A stretch of 64,000 nucleotides of DNA from an uncultured bacterium (GCA_902826395.1 CADEER010000003.1:1-64000); one strand, 5' to 3'. Shown: positions 1-8,663, counted from the first letter of the stretch. Notes: generated by a model not told the origin, from the sequence alone. Translations and numbers: made by a program.

Positions 1-83
1 ACTCGTACCCGTACACGATCAATGCCCGAATTCTGCAGGAAACTCCGTGTACGAATACGGGTACGAGTACGTGTACGGTCACC
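1..83. repeat. Inverted repeat built from 6-bp tandem units
   Basis: Bases 1-11 are perfectly complementary to 58-68, and the right side (46-78) is a run of hexamers of the form CG-N-R-TA (cgtgta, cgaata, cgggta, cgagta, cgtgta). The left arm is probably cut by the window edge. It could form a hairpin before the first gene. No gene is seen here. Confidence 0.75.
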
Positions 84-196
84 AATCTTTCGTTTTCCGA
101 CCGTCCCATTCGCCGGCGTGACGGAATGGGAATTTGGCGGGCAAGGCCCCATGGCTCCATCAAGGGGCATTCGGTAGCTTGTCGAAGAGTCGCCAG

Positions 197-1330
197 ATGA
201 TCGCCAACCGCACCCGATTCGCACTCGCATTTCTGATCGCCGTCTCTGCCATTCCGCTGCCGGCGGTCGCGCGGTGCGGCGGCGACTGCAACGGCGACGG
301 CGTGGTGTCGATCAACGAGCTGATTCGCGGCGTCAATCTGGCGCTGGGGCGCGGCGCCCTGGCGGAATGCGAGGCCGCGGACACCAACGGTGACGGCACC
401 GTGGGCATCACCGATTTGATCGGCGCGGTGAACGCAGCCTTGTCCGGATGTCCCTCCGTTCCGACCGCCACCCCGACCGCGACGGCGACCGCCACGCATA
501 CGGCGACTCCGACCATCAACCAGCCGCCGGTCGTCGAGCTCAGCGGCGTCTACCGCAGCTTTCCGGATGAAGAGATCACCTATCCCCTGGTGGTCACCGA
601 TCCCGATGGCGGCGCGGTCGAGTGCGCGGCGCCCGATCTGCCCGGCGGGGCCAGCTTCGATGCCGAAGCGGCGGTGTTGTCGTGGATCCCCGCGGTCGAG
701 CAGGTCGGTGCGTATGAGATCGGCTTGCAGTGCACCGACGACGGCGGCGCCGTCACCGAGGCGTCGCTGCCGCTGCGCATCGCGGCGCGCAGCTCTTGCG
801 CGAGCGCGACCTGCGATCCGCAGTCCGGCTGCGAGACCGAGCCGCTGACGATCGACGAGAACTGTTGCGTCGAGCCGGTAGCGCGTATCCCGGAGCCGCC
901 CGCGCCTTGTCCCGCCGGGCGAATGGTGCGGGTCGGCCGCAACGAGCGCGGCTTTGGCCGGCTCGAGGACTGCCACGCCTTCCGCGTCCTGACCAGAGGG
1001 CAGCCCAGTAGTTCGCACGTGCAGTTCAACATCGAGGCGCGCTGTATCGACATCGATGGCAACGTTCGCTTGTCGACGCGCCTCGAGACGGCGACGCGCA
1101 TTCTGGTCGATTCGGCGCAGTTCCTCGACTCGCTCGAGGAGCGCGCCGACGGTTACATTCAGCAGCGCGGCGTTTTCGTGGTTCTCGCTTCGATCCACCC
1201 CAGCGTCGTCGAGGGCGACGAGGCGCAGTTGACCGTGCGGCTCACCGACGCCGAGGGTGTCGTGTTGGAACACTCCGTCCGCGTCATTCTCACCGCGGGC
1301 ACCCTGCCAGACCTGCCTGAAATCCCATAG
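197..1330 (+). CDS. Secreted protein with paired Cys/EF-hand (dockerin-like) repeats and Ig-like domain
   Basis: Predicted exported protein of 377 residues. ATG at 197 is chosen over an upstream TTG at 134 because it begins directly with a signal peptide (basic MIANRTR, hydrophobic core, cleavage after AVA). Mature residues about 26-75 hold two GDCNGDGVVSINELI-type loops, which resemble the calcium loops of dockerins, bounded by Cys. A Pro-Thr-Ala linker (about 84-105) follows, then a domain with 'NQPPVV' and 'VTDPDGG' signatures typical of putative Ig/cadherin-like folds, then a Cys-rich C-terminal part. The loop architecture is widespread in Binatota-like metagenomic genomes, as far as I recall. 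It probably binds calcium and acts at or outside the cell surface; the partner is unknown. A second protein with the same repeat lies at 5554. Confidence 0.7.
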   Translation: MIANRTRFALAFLIAVSAIPLPAVARCGGDCNGDGVVSINELIRGVNLALGRGALAECEAADTNGDGTVGITDLIGAVNAALSGCPSVPTATPTATATATHTATPTINQPPVVELSGVYRSFPDEEITYPLVVTDPDGGAVECAAPDLPGGASFDAEAAVLSWIPAVEQVGAYEIGLQCTDDGGAVTEASLPLRIAARSSCASATCDPQSGCETEPLTIDENCCVEPVARIPEPPAPCPAGRMVRVGRNERGFGRLEDCHAFRVLTRGQPSSSHVQFNIEARCIDIDGNVRLSTRLETATRILVDSAQFLDSLEERADGYIQQRGVFVVLASIHPSVVEGDEAQLTVRLTDAEGVVLEHSVRVILTAGTLPDLPEIP

Positions 1331-1399
1331 TCAGCGTCGCTGCAAAGCAGCCAAAACCGTACTTGACCCGCCTCCGATCCACCCGTAAGAGGAAGTTCC

Positions 1400-1615
1400 A
1401 TGCACGCAGGCGCTTCCCCCGCTCTGGCACTCGTACGGGTGCGGCGCGGCGATCCCAAACCGTCGGACGAGAAATTTCTCGAAGCACTGCGCGCCGATCG
1501 CGCGGCGCTTCACCTGCCGGCGATGAACGGCCACACCGAGATCGAGACGGCGGGCCCGTATGCGATCACGGTCGACGGCTCCGACCTCGACGAGTACGTC
1601 GTCTGGGAGCGGTGA
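1400..1615 (+). CDS. Small hypothetical protein (71 aa)
   Basis: The ATG at 1400 follows a purine-rich AAGAGGAAG stretch at usual spacing. The product begins with a hydrophobic Ala-rich strand followed by VRVRRGDPKPSDEKFLEAL. That opening recalls the short epsilon subunits of acyl-CoA carboxylases, but the rest does not fit and no carboxylase gene is nearby, so I assign no function. It stands alone between the secreted EF-hand protein and the convergent kinase gene. Confidence 0.4.
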   Translation: MHAGASPALALVRVRRGDPKPSDEKFLEALRADRAALHLPAMNGHTEIETAGPYAITVDGSDLDEYVVWER

Positions 1616-1620
1616 CCGCC

Positions 1621-1749
1621 CCACCGGCGCGGACCGCTGTGCGCCGCCGTTACTGGCTTCGCAACGGCTGCCTGGTACCACTGGAGCGCTGACCCTTCCA
1701 CCGGCGCGGACCGCTACGCGCCGCCGTTACTAGCGGCGCTACGGCTGCC
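1621..1749. repeat. Direct repeat, two 52-bp copies (1621-1672 and 1698-1749)
   Basis: The two copies match at 46 of 52 positions and start 77 bp apart. The second copy covers the last codons and stop of the histidine kinase gene (stop at 1714 on the minus strand); the first lies just outside it. This looks like a duplicated 3' end or an intergenic repeat that now supplies the kinase C-terminus. Confidence 0.8.
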
Positions 1750-4173
1750 CGCAACCGGAAGCGCGAAGCGGATCGACGCGCCCAGCGGCGTCGAGACTGC
1801 GTTCATCCGGCCGCCGTTGCCTTCGATGAGAGAGCGGCTGATCGACAACCCGAGACCGAGGCCGCCGGGCTTTGTCGTGTAGAACTGGTCGAAGAGTCGA
1901 TCGGCATCGATGGAGCCGAAGCCGGGTCCGGTGTCGGCGATCTCGACTTCGACGAAGGAGTGATTGCGGCGCGCGTTGATCGCGATCTCGCGCCTATCGG
2001 AACGGGCCGAGTCGATGCTGTCGATGGCGTTCTGCACGATGTTGATCACCACCTGCTCGATCTCGGTCGGCTCGGCGTGCACGAACGGCAGCGATCCTTC
2101 GAAGCTGGTGAAGATGGTCACGTCGTGATCGCGGGCGGTGCCGGCGAGCAGTGAGCTCGCCTTCTCGACGATCTCGCGCACCGATGCGGCGCCACGCGCC
2201 CGCGGCCCCGCCTTCACGTGGTTGCGCAGGTGGTGGATGATGTCGCCGGCGCGGATTCCCTCTTCGGACACGCGATCGAGGATCTCCGCCAGGGCGTCGC
2301 GGTTGTAGTTTTCCGACTCGAGCCAGCGGACACCGGCGCGGCTGTAGTTGACGATCGCGGTCAGGGGCTGGTTCAGCTCGTGCGCGATGCCGGTGGCGAG
2401 TTGGCCGAGCGAGCCCAGGCGAAGCGCGTGCGACAACGCGTCGCGGTGGTCGATGGCGCGCCGCTCGAGCTGCTCGCGCGACAGTGCGTTGGCGATGATG
2501 CCCGCGGCCATCGCGAGCACCTGCTCGGTCCCGGCGAGCGGCCGGTACCGAGCCCTGGGGTAGCCGATGCTCGCGTAGCCGTACAGGTGCTGGCCGTCGG
2601 CGATCGGACAGTTCAGGAGCGTCCGAACATTGATGGCCTCGAGGGCGGCAGCGGCCAGAGCGTCCGATGGTGGGAAATCTTCGACGTACATGAGCCATGG
2701 ACCCTGCGCCGCCTTCAACTGCTCATAAAACCAGGGGGCGCCGGTCACCGGGAAGTTGCGGATCGGAGCCGGCTCTCCCGTCGCCACCCACTCGTGATAG
2801 GTCGAAGCCGTTTGATCGGTTTCGTCGATCAGCAGCACGGCGGCGCGATCGCTGCCGGCGAAACGACCGAAGCGATCGACGATCTCTTCGATCCCGGTGC
2901 GAAACTCCGCCAGCGGCCGCTTGATGAAGTCGGCGGCGAGCTCGGAGAGAGTGTCGGCGAAGCGCTGCTGGCGGCGCTGCTCCAGCTCCGACTGATGGCG
3001 CGAATACATGTTGGCGAGGGCGTTGGCAGCGATACTGAGCGAGTGCAGCTCGCCGGGGTTCCAACTGACGCGCGGCATCGTGGCACCGACTCCGAACCAT
3101 CCGATGCGACGTCCGCCGATGACCAGCGGTAAGTTGGCGACCGTGCCCAAGCCGGTTCGGCGGATTGTCCGCACCGCGTCCGGCCGCAGTTGCTCGATCG
3201 CGGCGGCGTTGAGAATCAAGTGTGGCGCATCGGAGTGAATCCACACGCCGTACGGCGACTCCTGTGTCGCGACGATGCGTTGATAGTCGCTCACTACCGG
3301 CTCCGCGTCCTCCGCCCACCAGCCCCGATACAGATCGGCGGCCTCGCCGGTCTCGTCCAGGATGTACAGTGCACTGCGATCGCAATCGACGTAGCGCGCA
3401 ATGGTTTCGAGCGCCCGCATGAGCCCATCGTTCAAGCTGTCGGCGGGTAGGTTCATGAACTCCGACACCAGCGAAGTGACCAGACGCTGGAGGTGGATGC
3501 TCGCCTGCTGCTCGCGCTCCGACTTGCGGCGGATGAGCGCCGGCGCGATGACGTCGGCGGCGACCCGCAGCATGGCGATGTCGTCGTCGTGCCACGTCCG
3601 CTCGTGCGTCAGAGTCGTCAGCGTGAGTGTGCCTATCGTTTCGCCGGCGGCGGTCAGCGGCATCGTCAGAGCAGAGCGGACCTTGTGGTCGATGAGGAAG
3701 GCGCGGTCGAGAGTTGCCGCTTCGGGAAATTCGTCGAGCCGCGAGAACACGACGTGCCGGCGCGCGAAGACTTCTTCCGAGTAGAAGGGCAGCGCGGTGC
3801 GGGGTATCGAGCGCAGATCGTCGTCTTCGGGGAAGCGTTCGTCGTCCGGCCAGCGCGAGATCTCGTTCATGATGCCGCGATCGCCGTCGAGCAGATATAT
3901 GTGCGAGCGCTCGCCCCCGGCGAAGGCCGTGACCGCCGCCAATGCTTCGTGGATCGCCGCGTCCATCTCGCCGAGCGGGGCCTCGACGAATCGGCGCGAG
4001 ATCATGGCTAGCATGGCCTCGAACTCTTTCGACCGCTCTCCGGCGGCGATCGTCGTCGAGGGCTCGCCCGGCGCGGGCTCCTGCGTGACCGCTGCTCCGC
4101 GATGCTTGGTGCCCATGGCCGAAAGCACTAGGGCGGTCGATGCCGCGCGGTCAAGTGCGGCGCGCGGCGGCAT
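1714..4173 (-). CDS. Soluble sensor histidine kinase with three GAF-type domains
   Basis: A cytoplasmic histidine kinase of 819 residues without membrane segments. Three consecutive GAF-like sensor domains (roughly residues 50-215, 225-400 and 405-575) precede a HisKA dimerisation domain with the H-box GIAHELNQPLTAI (phospho-accepting His near 599). The HATPase_c domain has the N-box NAIDSI, G1 DTGPGF, the F-box FDQFYTTK and G2 GLGLGLS. It should autophosphorylate and pass phosphate to a response regulator, but none is encoded nearby, so it is an orphan kinase. The start at 4173 shares one base with the stop of the upstream transporter (TGATG), so the two are probably translationally coupled. 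The last residues (SAASNGGA) come from a repeated DNA segment. The ligand is unknown. Confidence 0.88.
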   Translation of the reverse strand: MPPRAALDRAASTALVLSAMGTKHRGAAVTQEPAPGEPSTTIAAGERSKEFEAMLAMISRRFVEAPLGEMDAAIHEALAAVTAFAGGERSHIYLLDGDRGIMNEISRWPDDERFPEDDDLRSIPRTALPFYSEEVFARRHVVFSRLDEFPEAATLDRAFLIDHKVRSALTMPLTAAGETIGTLTLTTLTHERTWHDDDIAMLRVAADVIAPALIRRKSEREQQASIHLQRLVTSLVSEFMNLPADSLNDGLMRALETIARYVDCDRSALYILDETGEAADLYRGWWAEDAEPVVSDYQRIVATQESPYGVWIHSDAPHLILNAAAIEQLRPDAVRTIRRTGLGTVANLPLVIGGRRIGWFGVGATMPRVSWNPGELHSLSIAANALANMYSRHQSELEQRRQQRFADTLSELAADFIKRPLAEFRTGIEEIVDRFGRFAGSDRAAVLLIDETDQTASTYHEWVATGEPAPIRNFPVTGAPWFYEQLKAAQGPWLMYVEDFPPSDALAAAALEAINVRTLLNCPIADGQHLYGYASIGYPRARYRPLAGTEQVLAMAAGIIANALSREQLERRAIDHRDALSHALRLGSLGQLATGIAHELNQPLTAIVNYSRAGVRWLESENYNRDALAEILDRVSEEGIRAGDIIHHLRNHVKAGPRARGAASVREIVEKASSLLAGTARDHDVTIFTSFEGSLPFVHAEPTEIEQVVINIVQNAIDSIDSARSDRREIAINARRNHSFVEVEIADTGPGFGSIDADRLFDQFYTTKPGGLGLGLSISRSLIEGNGGRMNAVSTPLGASIRFALPVAGSRSAASNGGA

Positions 4174-5150
4174 CAGGTGTGGCGTTCCGAGAGCCAGATC
4201 CCCCCGAGCACCAGCGCCAGGGCGACGGCGTGAAAGGCTTCGAAGGGTTCCGCCAGGAAGCTCACCCCCATGATCGCCGAGAAGACGGGCACGAGGTTGA
4301 CGAAGACCCCGGCGCGCTCAGGGCCGATCATCCGCACGCCGCGAATGAAGAACGACTGGGCGACGAGCGACGGAACGACGGCGATGACGATCACCAGCGC
4401 CCAGCCGAGCGGCGTCGGCCAGATGAGCCGGCCGCTCGCCCACTCGGCGCTCGCCATCGGCAGCGCCGTGACGAACGCCGCGCCGGAATGAACCGCCAGC
4501 ATGGAGAACGGCGAGATCGCCGGCGCGCGGCGCAGCGCCAGCGCGTAACCGGAGTACAGTGCGCAGCCGATGACCATGAGAACGTCTCCGGGATTGACCG
4601 TGAGATCGAGGATGCGCGTCAGGTCGCCGGCGGAGGCGACGATGGCGACACCGACCAGGCTGAGGCCGATGCCGAGGCCCTGTGTCAGCGTGATCCGCAT
4701 CGAATCGACGAACCATGCTCCGATGACGATGAACACCGGAATCGTGCCCTGCACGATTCCCATGTTGACCGCCGTCGTGAGGTGGGCGGCCGAGTAGTAG
4801 AGGCCGTTGTAGACCGCAAATCCGAGGGCGCCCATCGCAGAGAGAAACACCAGGCGCGGCCGCAGCAGCGGCCAATCGGTGCGCAGCGACCGGCCGGCGA
4901 CGAGGCAGAGCAGGGCAAACACGGTCGCCCAGCGCAGCGCCGTCAGCGCCATCGGCGACACCTGTCCCACCGCGACGCGGCCGAGCACCGTGTGCGCCCC
5001 CCATGCGACCGTCGTGAGGGTGAGCAGCGCGTAGGCGCGAGCGATTGCCGGAGCGTCTGGCGCGGCGGCGAACGACCCTGCCGGCGATGCGACTTCGCGG
5101 CTGGTCGGGAGTCGAGATTCGGAAATCGAGATTCGGGGTCGAGAAGACAT
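4173..5150 (-). CDS. EamA/DMT-family transporter, ten-helix type
   Basis: Drug/metabolite-transporter-superfamily inner-membrane protein of about 325 residues with ten hydrophobic helices in two homologous halves. Telling stretches are TTVAWGAHTVLGR at the first helix, the end-of-half 'YYSAAHLTTAVNMGIVQGTIPVF' region and 'LVPVFSAIMGVSFLAEPF' in the second half. Such proteins export metabolites or amino acids; the substrate cannot be read from sequence. The start is uncertain (ATG 5150, ATG 5159 or TTG 5186). The N-terminal 20 or so residues (RPRISISESRLPTS) are encoded by an imperfect tandem repeat near 5105-5145. The gene is coupled to the following kinase gene, so export may answer the same signal. 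Confidence 0.83.
   Translation of the reverse strand: MSSRPRISISESRLPTSREVASPAGSFAAAPDAPAIARAYALLTLTTVAWGAHTVLGRVAVGQVSPMALTALRWATVFALLCLVAGRSLRTDWPLLRPRLVFLSAMGALGFAVYNGLYYSAAHLTTAVNMGIVQGTIPVFIVIGAWFVDSMRITLTQGLGIGLSLVGVAIVASAGDLTRILDLTVNPGDVLMVIGCALYSGYALALRRAPAISPFSMLAVHSGAAFVTALPMASAEWASGRLIWPTPLGWALVIVIAVVPSLVAQSFFIRGVRMIGPERAGVFVNLVPVFSAIMGVSFLAEPFEAFHAVALALVLGGIWLSERHT
5105..5145. repeat. Imperfect tandem repeat of about 14 bp
   Basis: The unit CGAGATTCGG recurs twice with related flanks, inside the predicted N-terminal codons of the transporter gene. It resembles the short-unit repeats found between other genes in this window. Confidence 0.5.
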
Positions 5151-5159
5151 CGCGGCCAT

Positions 5160-5553
5160 CAACGCCGCACCGCCGTGTGCGGTCAAGGTGTTGCGATTGC
5201 CCGAACGTGGATTGGCGCCGTACGTGTTTTTACTAGAGCAGCGATGGTTGACAATCGACGCGGGGCGTCCCTACGGTCGGTCTACGTTTGCTTCCAAAAA
5301 GCTCAGTAGATCGTCGAGTCGCATATGCAGAAAGCGTGCGAGTTCGGTCACAGGAAAAGCAGCGGTCGGCAACGTGTGAGCCAGTGATGTGTGAGCTCGT
5401 TGTCTTCCCTGCAAGACGGAAGGTTGAGAGCCGACCGTGCTGTGTATCCCGCCTCGTAAGTCGCACGTCGAGTCTGGGCCGACCCATGGGTCGAACCGAC
5501 GGGGAGATGCGGCGCCTCCCCCTGCCTCCATCTACCACTCGTGGAGAAAGGCG
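5160..5553. other. Intergenic region between divergent genes
   Basis: About 390 bp separate the transporter (minus) from the Tat protein (plus). I see no convincing gene. A minus-strand TTGTCA near 5250 with a TAAAAA about 16 bp downstream could be a weak promoter for the transporter-kinase pair. A minus-strand frame ending at 5271 encodes a short helix-like peptide, but lacks a credible start. Confidence 0.4.
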
Positions 5554-6081
5554 ATGACGGCCGGATCGCTGACGCGGCGCGCGTTCCTGACCATTGGCGC
5601 CATCGGCGCCGCCGGCGCTGCGTTCGCGGGCCGCGCTGTGGCCGGGCTCGCGCCGCGCGCCGCGTCGGGACCGCGCACCATCTTTCGCTTGTCGTTGCGC
5701 GGTCGCCGTGGGTCGACCGCAGCCAAGCTCCACAATGCCAACTTTCGCTTCGCCACCGCGGCGACAGCGGCGGCGCACCGCGCTCATCTCGGGGACAACT
5801 CGCGGGTCGTCTCGATGACAGTGAGCGGCGACGAGTTCGACCGCCTCTTCACCGGTCGCAACAGCGATGTCGCCGACCTGCGCCTGGTAGGCGGGCCGGC
5901 CATCGTTGGCGATTGCAACCGCGACGGAGCGGTTGCCATCAACGAGCTCATACTCGGCGTGCGAATCGCATTGGACCAAGCGACGGTGGCCGAGTGCACG
6001 CCGTTCGACCGCGTCGCCGACGGCAAGGTGACCATCGCCGAGCTGGTCCGCGGCGTGGGCAACGCCCTGCGTCGCGCCTGA
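5554..6081 (+). CDS. Tat-exported protein with paired EF-hand (dockerin-like) repeat
   Basis: 175-residue exported protein. The ATG at 5554 is preceded by GGAGAAAGG at good spacing and starts a twin-arginine signal (SLTRRAFLTIGAIG) followed by a long Ala/Gly hydrophobic segment, so export in folded form is likely. The middle part (about residues 50-110) has no fold I recognise. The C-terminus (about 115-175) carries GDCNRDGAVAINELI and a second, degenerate loop VADGKVTIAELV, the same paired module as in the protein at 197, but placed C-terminally as in true dockerins. The second loop lacks the usual Asp-Asn-Asp spacing. It may dock to a surface partner through the calcium-binding pair; no partner gene is visible. 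Confidence 0.72.
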   Translation: MTAGSLTRRAFLTIGAIGAAGAAFAGRAVAGLAPRAASGPRTIFRLSLRGRRGSTAAKLHNANFRFATAATAAAHRAHLGDNSRVVSMTVSGDEFDRLFTGRNSDVADLRLVGGPAIVGDCNRDGAVAINELILGVRIALDQATVAECTPFDRVADGKVTIAELVRGVGNALRRA

Positions 6082-6166
6082 GTGGGCGCCGCGCGCCCGG
6101 CAATTGCGGTTCGGCGACGCGGCGAGCTGTTCGTCTTCTTCGCCGATCGTCGCTACAACAGGCGCG

Positions 6167-7345
6167 ATGGCGGATCCGGTGTTCGAGCTGCGCAGCGGTG
6201 AAACGTGGCGGGCTCCGTTTGCGATGTACGCCGCACTGCGGGAGCGCGATCCCGTCCACTACGCCGCGGCTGGCGACTTCTTCGTCCTCACGCGCTTCGA
6301 CGACGTGTGGATGGCGGCAGGGGACGCGGCGACCTTCTCGTCGGCGCGCGGGCTGACGGTCAACTACGGCGAGATCGAGGCGACGGGGATGGGTGAGGCG
6401 ACGCCGATGGTGTTTCTCGATCCGCCGGCGCATACCGCATTCCGTGGCCTGGTCACTCGGGATCTGACGCCGCGCCGCATCGCCCTCATCGAGCCCGCGG
6501 TGCGGCGCTTTGTCGTCGACCGGGTCGAGAAGCTGCGTGCAGCCGGCGGCGGCGATTTCGTCGCCGAGCTCTTCAAGCCGCTGCCGAGCTTCGTCGTCGC
6601 TCATTACCTCGGTGTACCGGAGGAGGACCGGCCGCTGTTCGACCGTTGGACCGAGGCGATCGTTCAGGCCGCCGCAGTGGGCAAGACGACGGGCGCCGGC
6701 AATCCGTTTGCCGAGTTGCTTGGCTATTTCGCGGCGCTGATCGAGCGCCGCCGCCGCGAGCCGGGCGACGACATCGTGTCGCAGCTCGTTCAGTTGGGCG
6801 AGGAGAAGGTGTCGGTGGCGCGCATCCTCGGCTTTGCCTTCACGATGGTGACCGGCGGCAACGACACCGTGACCGGCATGCTCTCGGGATCCGCCTGCCT
6901 GCTGACCGAGCACCGCGAGCAGCGCGCTCGCCTGCTCGCCGAGCCGCAGCGCATCGGCAACGCCGTCGAGGAGCTGCTGCGCCTCACGTCGCCGGTGCAG
7001 AACCTGGCGCGCACGGCGACTCGCGACGTCGAGATACGCGGCACGGTGATTCCGGCGGGCAAGAAGGTGCTGCTCGGCTACGCGGCGGCCAATCGCGACC
7101 CGCGCGAGTTCGGCCCAACCGCCGAGGAGTTCGACGTCTCCCGCAAGATCAACAAGATCCTGACCTTCAGCTACGGCACCCACTATTGCATCGGCGCCGC
7201 GGCGGCGCGCCTGCAGGCGCGCGTGGTCATCGAAGAGTTGCTGGCGCGCTGTCCGCAGTTCGAGGTCGACGTTGCGCGCGGGGTGTACGCCGACGGTCAC
7301 TACGTGCGCCGGCACGTGGTGCTGCCCGGCGTCACAGGTGGATGA
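6167..7345 (+). CDS. Cytochrome P450
   Basis: Soluble bacterial class I cytochrome P450 of 392 residues, expected to hydroxylate a hydrophobic substrate with electrons from a ferredoxin and reductase. The I-helix oxygen-activation region reads VTGGNDTVTG; the K-helix ExxR is EELLR; and the haem loop is FSYGTHYCIG with the axial Cys at residue 341. The C-helix region 'FLDPPAHTAFRGLV' is also typical. The ATG at 6167 matches the family N-terminus; an upstream in-frame start at 6104 would add a Ser-rich, unlikely leader. A small lipoprotein gene follows 32 bp later. The family (steroid, terpene or alkane) cannot be decided by eye. A second P450 lies at 14032. Confidence 0.92.
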   Translation: MADPVFELRSGETWRAPFAMYAALRERDPVHYAAAGDFFVLTRFDDVWMAAGDAATFSSARGLTVNYGEIEATGMGEATPMVFLDPPAHTAFRGLVTRDLTPRRIALIEPAVRRFVVDRVEKLRAAGGGDFVAELFKPLPSFVVAHYLGVPEEDRPLFDRWTEAIVQAAAVGKTTGAGNPFAELLGYFAALIERRRREPGDDIVSQLVQLGEEKVSVARILGFAFTMVTGGNDTVTGMLSGSACLLTEHREQRARLLAEPQRIGNAVEELLRLTSPVQNLARTATRDVEIRGTVIPAGKKVLLGYAAANRDPREFGPTAEEFDVSRKINKILTFSYGTHYCIGAAAARLQARVVIEELLARCPQFEVDVARGVYADGHYVRRHVVLPGVTGG

Positions 7346-7377
7346 GCCTAGTCGTGTTCTCGAGGGAAGGAGTACGG

Positions 7378-7839
7378 ATGGGCATCCGCAGGCTCTGGCC
7401 GATGGCATTGCTCGTTGCGATCGGTTGCAGCGGGGCGGCGGCGCCGGCGCCGCCTGCCGATGTCGAGGCGATGCGGCAGCGCGACGTGCTCGAAGTGGAT
7501 GCGACGGCGGACACCGCCGTCAGCCGCATCGCGATCGAGGTGCGCGACGTCAACGCGATCGGGCGCACCGTGCGCTTTCGCGGCCGCGCCACGAACAACT
7601 ACGAGCAGCCGATCGACGGCGTCTCGTACCGGCTGCGGCTACTCAGCACCGACGGCAGCCGCCCCCTGCGCGCCGAGTACCGCGAGGTCGACGGCGAGAT
7701 CGCCGTCGGCCAAACCCAACCCTTCGAGATCGAGTTGGAAAGCATGTACTTCGCGACCGTGCCGCGATTCGTGATCGACGCCATTCCGCGACGCCTCGGC
7801 GGCGAAGAATTCACCCCTCCGGCCGATTGGAATCGGTGA
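7378..7839 (+). CDS. Small lipoprotein with FxLYD-like fold
   Basis: 153-residue predicted lipoprotein. The ATG at 7378 has a strong GGAAGGAG site. The signal peptide ends in the lipobox-like LVAIGCSG, with Cys about residue 18, after which an Ala-Pro linker leads into a beta-rich domain (RTVRFRGRATNNYEQPIDGVSYRL region). That pattern of 'extra charge plus NNY..P..GV.Y.L' resembles FxLYD/DUF3426-like domains, which are often surface-exposed beta sandwiches. It is anchored in a membrane facing the periplasm; the partner is unknown. It follows the P450 gene closely and may share its transcript. Confidence 0.7.
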   Translation: MGIRRLWPMALLVAIGCSGAAAPAPPADVEAMRQRDVLEVDATADTAVSRIAIEVRDVNAIGRTVRFRGRATNNYEQPIDGVSYRLRLLSTDGSRPLRAEYREVDGEIAVGQTQPFEIELESMYFATVPRFVIDAIPRRLGGEEFTPPADWNR

Positions 7840-7892
7840 CGAGGGCGGCGTGCTTTGGACTTGCCGCGCAGCGGCGCTATGATCGCGCCCGC

Positions 7893-8657
7893 ATGTCGGA
7901 CACCGATCGCCTGCCATCCGGAAGGATGGATCTGCTCTACGACGTCACGCGGCGGCTGGCGACGTTTCACGAGCTCGACGAGGTCGTCCGCTACGCGACG
8001 CGACGGGTGCGGGAGCTCTTCAACGCCGAGGGCTGCGCGCTGATCCTGCTCGATCGCGAGCGGGGCGATCTCTACTTCCCCGTGGCGAGTCAGAAAGATT
8101 CGGGGACGATGTCGGAGCAGCGCCTCGCCGAGATTCGATTCCCCGCCGACCAGGGCATCGCCGGCTGGGTGATGCAGCACGACGAGGCGGCAGTCGTCGA
8201 AGATACCGCCAGCGATCCTCGCTTTTACAGCGGCGTCGACCGGGAGACGGCGGTGCGTACGCAGGCGCTGCTGTGCGCGCCGCTGCGCAGTGGCGAAGCC
8301 AACATCGGCGTCATCGAGGTGATCAACCCGGCCGGCGAGTTTCTCAACCGCGAGTCGCTGCAGTTTCTCGAGACCATCGGCAACGAGATCGCCGTCGCCT
8401 ACGAGAAGGCTTCTCTGTACGACCAACTGCGCGGCGAGGTGGTGAACCTGCGCAAGATCGGGCGCATCGCCGGACTTTGTATGGCCGCCTCTGGTGCCGT
8501 TCTGGCGGCCCTGGTCATCGCTGCGCATCGAGCCCGCGTGCTGCCGTGGGCAGACCTGCCGTCGCGGCGCGGACTTCTGGTGGGCCTCCTCCTGATCGGC
8601 GGCGGCGCCCTGCTGTACGCGCTGGTGCGCGACCGCAACCCGACGGCGCGAGCCTGA
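7893..8657 (+). CDS. GAF-domain protein with two C-terminal membrane helices
   Basis: 254 residues. An N-terminal GAF domain (about 8-170: MDLLYDVTRRLATFHELDEVV, the glycine turn GIAGWVMQHD, and the closing 'LRSGEANIGVIEVIN') is followed by a helical linker and two hydrophobic segments (about residues 190-212 and 228-246). No output domain such as a kinase, cyclase or phosphodiesterase is present, so it may pass a signal by protein contact at the inner membrane. It starts 53 bp after the lipoprotein gene. The ligand is unknown. Confidence 0.75.
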   Translation: MSDTDRLPSGRMDLLYDVTRRLATFHELDEVVRYATRRVRELFNAEGCALILLDRERGDLYFPVASQKDSGTMSEQRLAEIRFPADQGIAGWVMQHDEAAVVEDTASDPRFYSGVDRETAVRTQALLCAPLRSGEANIGVIEVINPAGEFLNRESLQFLETIGNEIAVAYEKASLYDQLRGEVVNLRKIGRIAGLCMAASGAVLAALVIAAHRARVLPWADLPSRRGLLVGLLLIGGGALLYALVRDRNPTARA

Positions 8658-8663
8658 CGACTC

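Noticed and set aside
1400-1615. Acyl-CoA carboxylase epsilon subunit
   Set aside because: Similarity is limited to the first residues; no carboxylase genes are near.
5271-5531. Possible small minus-strand gene ending in a helix-like peptide
   Set aside because: No credible start or ribosome site; the upstream part of the frame is low-complexity.
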